Source of the DNA: Candidatus Peregrinibacteria bacterium | Lineage (GTDB): Bacteria; Patescibacteriota; Gracilibacteria; UBA1369 | Reading direction: 5' to 3' | Assembly (NCBI GenBank): GCA_014729615.1 | Contig: WJJQ01000149.1 | Location: forward strand, 1-17,929 | DNA length: 17,929 nucleotides | Part shown: in pieces, positions 14,675 to 17,929 of the stretch | Numbering within the stretch: the stretch's first letter is position 1 | How the letters are laid out: every line of letters begins with the position of its first letter | Position numbers and translations under genes: made by a program | Notes under the pieces: model-generated | What the model saw: only the letters and a program-made list of their open reading frames with translations | Database searches by the model: none | Told to the model about the DNA's origin: nothing

Positions 14675-14681
14675 ACGCGTT

Positions 14682-16496
14682 TTACATTGATTCAACAAAG
14701 GGCGTACTGCTACGCTTTTTAATTTCATCAAGCACCTTATCTATAAACACATCTTTATCAACTACCACCTGCTTTTTAGTTTTATAGTTTCTTGCTGCAA
14801 CTTTGTTGTCCGCGACTTCTTTTTCACCAACCACCAGCATATAAGGGATTTTCTTTAACTCGGCATTTCTAATTTTTTTGCCCAAGCCTTCTTTGCTGTC
14901 ATCAACCTCAACTCTAACAAACTCGCCACGCATTTTTTCCGCTAATTCTGTCGCATAATCCAAAAATTTGTCGGAAACCGGTAAAACTCGCACTTGCACA
15001 GGTGCCAACCAGGTGGGAAATGCGCCCGCGTAATGCTCAATTAAAAAGCCGATAAATCTTTCATGAGTACTTAAAGGAGCTCTGTGAATACAAAGGGGCA
15101 CTTGTTCCTGACCATTTTCATCGGTATAAGCAAGACCCATTTTTGCGGGTACTCCAAAATCAACTTGATTTGTAGCCAGTGTAAATTCGCGACCGATTGC
15201 GCTCCAAACTTCAATATCTATTTTAGGCCCGTAAAATGCCGCTTCATCTTCCACTTCAATATACTCAACTCCGGCCTTTTTCATGGCATTTCTAACCATT
15301 TCTTCGGTTTTTCCCCATAGTTCCGGTTCATTTAAATATTTTTTACCAAGCCCTTCTTTGCTATGCAGCGATAATCTCATTACATATTTTTCAATACCGA
15401 AAAGTTCGAAATACCTTAAATACATTTTGGTCACCTTAATAAATTCATCCAAAAACTGGTCTTCGGTACAGTAAATGTGGGCATCGTTCATTTGCAAGCT
15501 TCGCACTCTCATTAACCCGAAAAGCGCGCCACTGTCTTCATATCTGTAGCATGTGCCATATTCCGCGAAACGCACCGGTAAATCACGATAGCTTTTCGGA
15601 TTACTTTTAAAACACATATGATGATGCGGACAATTCATTGGTTTTAAATAATAATCTTCGCCATCGGTTTTCATGGGCGCGTACATACTGTCTTTATAAT
15701 GATCAAGGTGGCCCGACATTTCATATAATTTACCTTTTGTAATGTGCGGAGTTCTGAGTCTTTCATATCCATCCTTAAATTCTTCTTCCTTTGCAAGCTT
15801 TTCCAGTTCTTCAACAAGTACGGCCCCGTTTGGTAGCCATAAAGGTAAACCGGGACCAACATGTTCATTGAAATCAAACAATTCCAGTTCTTTACCAAGT
15901 TTTCTATGATCTCGTTTTTTCGCTTCCTCCAGCATTTGCATATGCACTTTCAAGGCTTTTTTATCTTTAAAACAAAGACCGTAAATACGTTGCAACATCG
16001 GCTTGTTTTCATCACCCCTCCAATAAGCCCCGGCAATTTTATGCAATTTAAACGCTCCCGACTTACTTGTGTCTTCCACGTGTCCTCCCTTACACAAATC
16101 AACAAATTTTACGTTTTGCTCCGCATCAAGGTTTTCATAAAATGTAATATTGTTTTCACCTTCTTTTTTAAGATCTTCCAAAATTTCGACTTTAAACGGC
16201 TGTCCGGCCTTTTTATAAAAGTCGATAGCTTTGTCAATATCGCCGTCGACTCTCTTGAAACTCTGCTTATCTTTAGCGATTTGTTCCATTTTTTCCTGCA
16301 AAATATCAAGATCTTCGGGAATCAAAGTTCTCGGAAGATCAAAGTCATAATAAAAACCGTCGTCCGTCGTCGGTCCGATTGCCAATTTAGCTTCCGGAAA
16401 CATATCCAAAACAGCTTGAGCTAAAATGTGAGCGCATGAGTGACGCATATGATCCAATTCCTGGTCTTTGCCACTCAAAATATTCGGACTAGACAT
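14682..16496 (-). CDS. thrS: Threonyl-tRNA synthetase without TGS domain
   Basis: 604 residues. The enzyme charges tRNA-Thr with threonine in the cytoplasm. The editing domain starts almost at once: HSCAH (H19, H23) and CKGGH (C135, H139). The class II core follows, with zinc ligands C289 (PMNCPHHH), H340 (NDAHIY) and H471 (IHRAP). Motif 2 is at 309-320 (RFAEYGTCYRYE), and motif 3 at 479-485 is followed by IEHYAGAFP. The anticodon-binding domain occupies about 495-604. E. coli ThrRS is 642 residues; the missing part is the N-terminal TGS domain (~60 residues). NCPHHH replaces the common NCPGH, and SLQMNDAH replaces the common FTQDDAH. The ATG at 16496 leaves no space for a TGS domain, and no upstream extension is evident. 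It is divergent from recF. Confidence 0.97.
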   Translation of the reverse strand: MSSPNILSGKDQELDHMRHSCAHILAQAVLDMFPEAKLAIGPTTDDGFYYDFDLPRTLIPEDLDILQEKMEQIAKDKQSFKRVDGDIDKAIDFYKKAGQPFKVEILEDLKKEGENNITFYENLDAEQNVKFVDLCKGGHVEDTSKSGAFKLHKIAGAYWRGDENKPMLQRIYGLCFKDKKALKVHMQMLEEAKKRDHRKLGKELELFDFNEHVGPGLPLWLPNGAVLVEELEKLAKEEEFKDGYERLRTPHITKGKLYEMSGHLDHYKDSMYAPMKTDGEDYYLKPMNCPHHHMCFKSNPKSYRDLPVRFAEYGTCYRYEDSGALFGLMRVRSLQMNDAHIYCTEDQFLDEFIKVTKMYLRYFELFGIEKYVMRLSLHSKEGLGKKYLNEPELWGKTEEMVRNAMKKAGVEYIEVEDEAAFYGPKIDIEVWSAIGREFTLATNQVDFGVPAKMGLAYTDENGQEQVPLCIHRAPLSTHERFIGFLIEHYAGAFPTWLAPVQVRVLPVSDKFLDYATELAEKMRGEFVRVEVDDSKEGLGKKIRNAELKKIPYMLVVGEKEVADNKVAARNYKTKKQVVVDKDVFIDKVLDEIKKRSSTPFVESM

Positions 16497-16586
16497 CTTT
16501 TTAAGGATTAATAAATATGCTTATCGAGTGTAGCTAAAGTTTTTAGCCTTAACAAGATCTAATATGTTGAGCATAATACATTTTGT
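16497..16586. promoter_or_regulatory. Divergent thrS/recF promoter region
   Basis: For thrS (minus strand): TTGTTA (complement of 16550-16555), a 17-bp spacer, TACACT (complement of 16527-16532). For recF (plus): TTAACA (16549-16554), a 17-bp spacer, CATAAT (16572-16577). The two -35 boxes overlap. The thrS spacer holds a small dyad, GCTAAA (16533-16538) with TTTAGC (16542-16547), that could be an operator. Neither gene has a Shine-Dalgarno. Confidence 0.45.
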
Positions 16587-17642
16587 ATGATTCTGGAAAA
16601 AATAACATTAGCGCGATTTCGCAACCACGAGAGCTTTGAGCTTAAGCCCGATGCCAAAACTACGGTCATTATTGGTCCCAATGCCAGAGGCAAAACCAAT
16701 ATTTTAGAGGCGATTTATTTAATGGCACTTAGTAAATCGTTCAGAACAAACAAGCAAAGCGATCTAATACTTTGGGATCAAGACTATTGCAGGGTAACGG
16801 GTGAATTTACAAAAGACAGGGGTGAAACAATTAGTTTGGAGGTTTTTTTCGGCAATCCGCCCAACCCGAAAAGAGCATTGAAAGTCAACGGTGTAAAGGT
16901 AAGCCCCGCTAACTTTATTGGTAATTGCCAAATAGTCTTTTTCCACCCGGAAGATTTGAATATTTTATATTTGGGTCCCGATTTACGGCGCAAATACCTT
17001 GATGTACTGAATTTACAGGTCAATAAAGCGTATTACAAAGCATTAAGCGCTTACAGAAGGGTTTTAAAGCATAGAAACGCATTACTTAAAGGCATCAAAG
17101 AGGGCGCTTCCAAGCGGAGCGACTTAGAAGTGTGGGATGAACAACTGGCCATTCACGGAAAGGTTTTGCTGGGCCAACGCATCCAATCCGTAAATTTTTT
17201 AAATGAATGGATTTCAGCCATATACAACGAAATAGGAGGCAAAAACGACACAGTTGCTTTAGATTATCAAAGCACTATTAAAGGGGATTATATGGAAAAC
17301 CTGAGTGAAGTGTTGGAAAGAGATATTCAAGCCGGATTTACCACGCGAGGACCGCACAGGGACGACTTACACATTTATTTGAACGAACGTTTATTGAGTG
17401 AGCATGCGTCTCGTGGTGAATATCGGTCTTTATTATTGGGATTAAAACTTCTTGAAATGCGTTTTTATGAAAACCAATCGGGGGAAAAACCAATTTTATT
17501 GCTGGATGACGTTTTTTCCGAACTCGATAATGATAGACAGGATCATTTAATGAAAGCCATAAAAGGGTACCAAGCCATACTGACTACCACGCATTTTGAA
17601 GCTCATATTAAAGGTCAGATTTGTGAGCTGAACACAGAATAG
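16587..17642 (+). CDS. recF: DNA replication and repair protein RecF
   Basis: 351 residues, close to the usual length. RecF is an SMC/ABC-like ATPase that acts with RecO and RecR to load RecA at single-strand gaps. The start MILEKITLARFRNHESFEL is typical. Walker A is GPNARGKT (30-37). The ABC signature region is at about residues 273-285 (SRGEYRSLLLGLKLLE), and Walker B is PILLLDDVFSELD near residue 305, with the acidic pair and following D-loop intact. The C-terminus ends with a strand and His region (TTTHFEAH), as in the family. It is not next to dnaA, dnaN or gyrB here, unlike in many bacteria. It starts 90 bp from the divergent thrS. A partial membrane-protein gene begins 64 bp downstream. 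Confidence 0.95.
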   Translation: MILEKITLARFRNHESFELKPDAKTTVIIGPNARGKTNILEAIYLMALSKSFRTNKQSDLILWDQDYCRVTGEFTKDRGETISLEVFFGNPPNPKRALKVNGVKVSPANFIGNCQIVFFHPEDLNILYLGPDLRRKYLDVLNLQVNKAYYKALSAYRRVLKHRNALLKGIKEGASKRSDLEVWDEQLAIHGKVLLGQRIQSVNFLNEWISAIYNEIGGKNDTVALDYQSTIKGDYMENLSEVLERDIQAGFTTRGPHRDDLHIYLNERLLSEHASRGEYRSLLLGLKLLEMRFYENQSGEKPILLLDDVFSELDNDRQDHLMKAIKGYQAILTTTHFEAHIKGQICELNTE

Positions 17643-17706
17643 ACAAAAAAGTAAATATATGTTAAAATATTACAAAAGTGCGTAAAAAACTACAAAAATA
17701 AACACA

Positions 17707-17929
17707 ATGGAAAACGAACAGATATTACGATTAGCTTTGGCCACAGCTTTATCCATTGTGCCTGCCGCAATTTGGGGATACATCTTTTATAAGAAACAAG
17801 TCGGCAAGAAAAGCATGGTTTTTCGAACCTTTTTAGTTGGTGCCCTTTTTGTTATTCCCTTAATTCTATACAAAGAGTTATGGCAGTTTTTCCCTTGGTT
17901 AAACGCATTTAAATACACTAATGCCGTAC
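17707..17929 (+). CDS. N-terminus of a membrane protein, PrsW-like (partial)
   Basis: The frame starts at ATG 17707 and runs off the window end, with 74 residues visible. The first span (about 8-27, LALATALSIVPAAIWGYIFY) is followed by a basic patch (KKQVGKKS) and a second span (about 39-55, FRTFLVGALFVIPLIL). A first helix ending P-A-x-x-W-x-x-x-F-Y-x-K next to a basic turn is how PrsW-type intramembrane proteases begin. The catalytic EExxK region would lie beyond the window, so this is a suggestion only. It starts 64 bp after recF and may share its transcript. Confidence 0.5.
   Translation, partial: MENEQILRLALATALSIVPAAIWGYIFYKKQVGKKSMVFRTFLVGALFVIPLILYKELWQFFPWLNAFKYTNAV

Noticed and set aside
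14457..14690. 77-codon frame after the second island gene
   Set aside because: It overlaps the 14201 gene and runs through the 14641-14674 hairpin; there is no ribosome site.
15861..16424. 187-codon open frame on the plus strand opposite thrS
   Set aside because: It lies wholly inside thrS, which has all catalytic motifs; its Phe/Ile-rich translation is the usual shadow of a Lys/Asp/Glu-rich gene.

Overview
The window is an AT-rich bacterial chromosome segment. It has long, tightly packed genes, mostly without Shine-Dalgarno sequences. Many starts sit only a few dozen bases, or fewer, from a TTGACA-type promoter. The very large lysine- and glutamate-rich hypothetical proteins, a multi-membrane VirB6/TrbL-like protein and a threonyl-tRNA synthetase without its N-terminal TGS domain together suggest a Patescibacteria/CPR-like lineage. 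That assignment is inference; no rRNA or other marker is present.

Layout. 1-6693 (+): the end of a small membrane protein, a polytopic VirB6/TrbL-like membrane protein, and a 1314-residue soluble protein of unknown function, probably one envelope or secretion-type operon. 6695-7372 (-): an OmpR-family response regulator, convergent with the previous gene and 1 nt away from it. 7593-10829 (+): a zinc-finger-like protein followed 3 nt later by a membrane histidine kinase, divergent from the response regulator. 10887-13109 (+): a 628-residue protein whose frame stays open for 111 codons after its TAA. The joined product looks like a large protein with a divergent RelA/SpoT-like nucleotidyltransferase domain at its C-terminus, cut by the stop.

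13110-14680 is an accessory island. Two short GC-rich genes (13281-13628 and 14201-14533) differ sharply in composition from their surroundings and look distantly homologous to each other. Between them lie a possible three-way-junction RNA, a 115-bp element with 23-bp perfect inverted repeats, a consensus promoter whose -35 box is the end of one repeat, a 27-residue hydrophobic leader-type peptide starting almost at the predicted transcription start, and mutually exclusive antiterminator and terminator hairpins. This looks like an attenuation-controlled module, and it is the part most likely to be undescribed.

14682-17929: thrS (-), divergent from recF (+), then the start of a membrane protein resembling PrsW. 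These are housekeeping genes.
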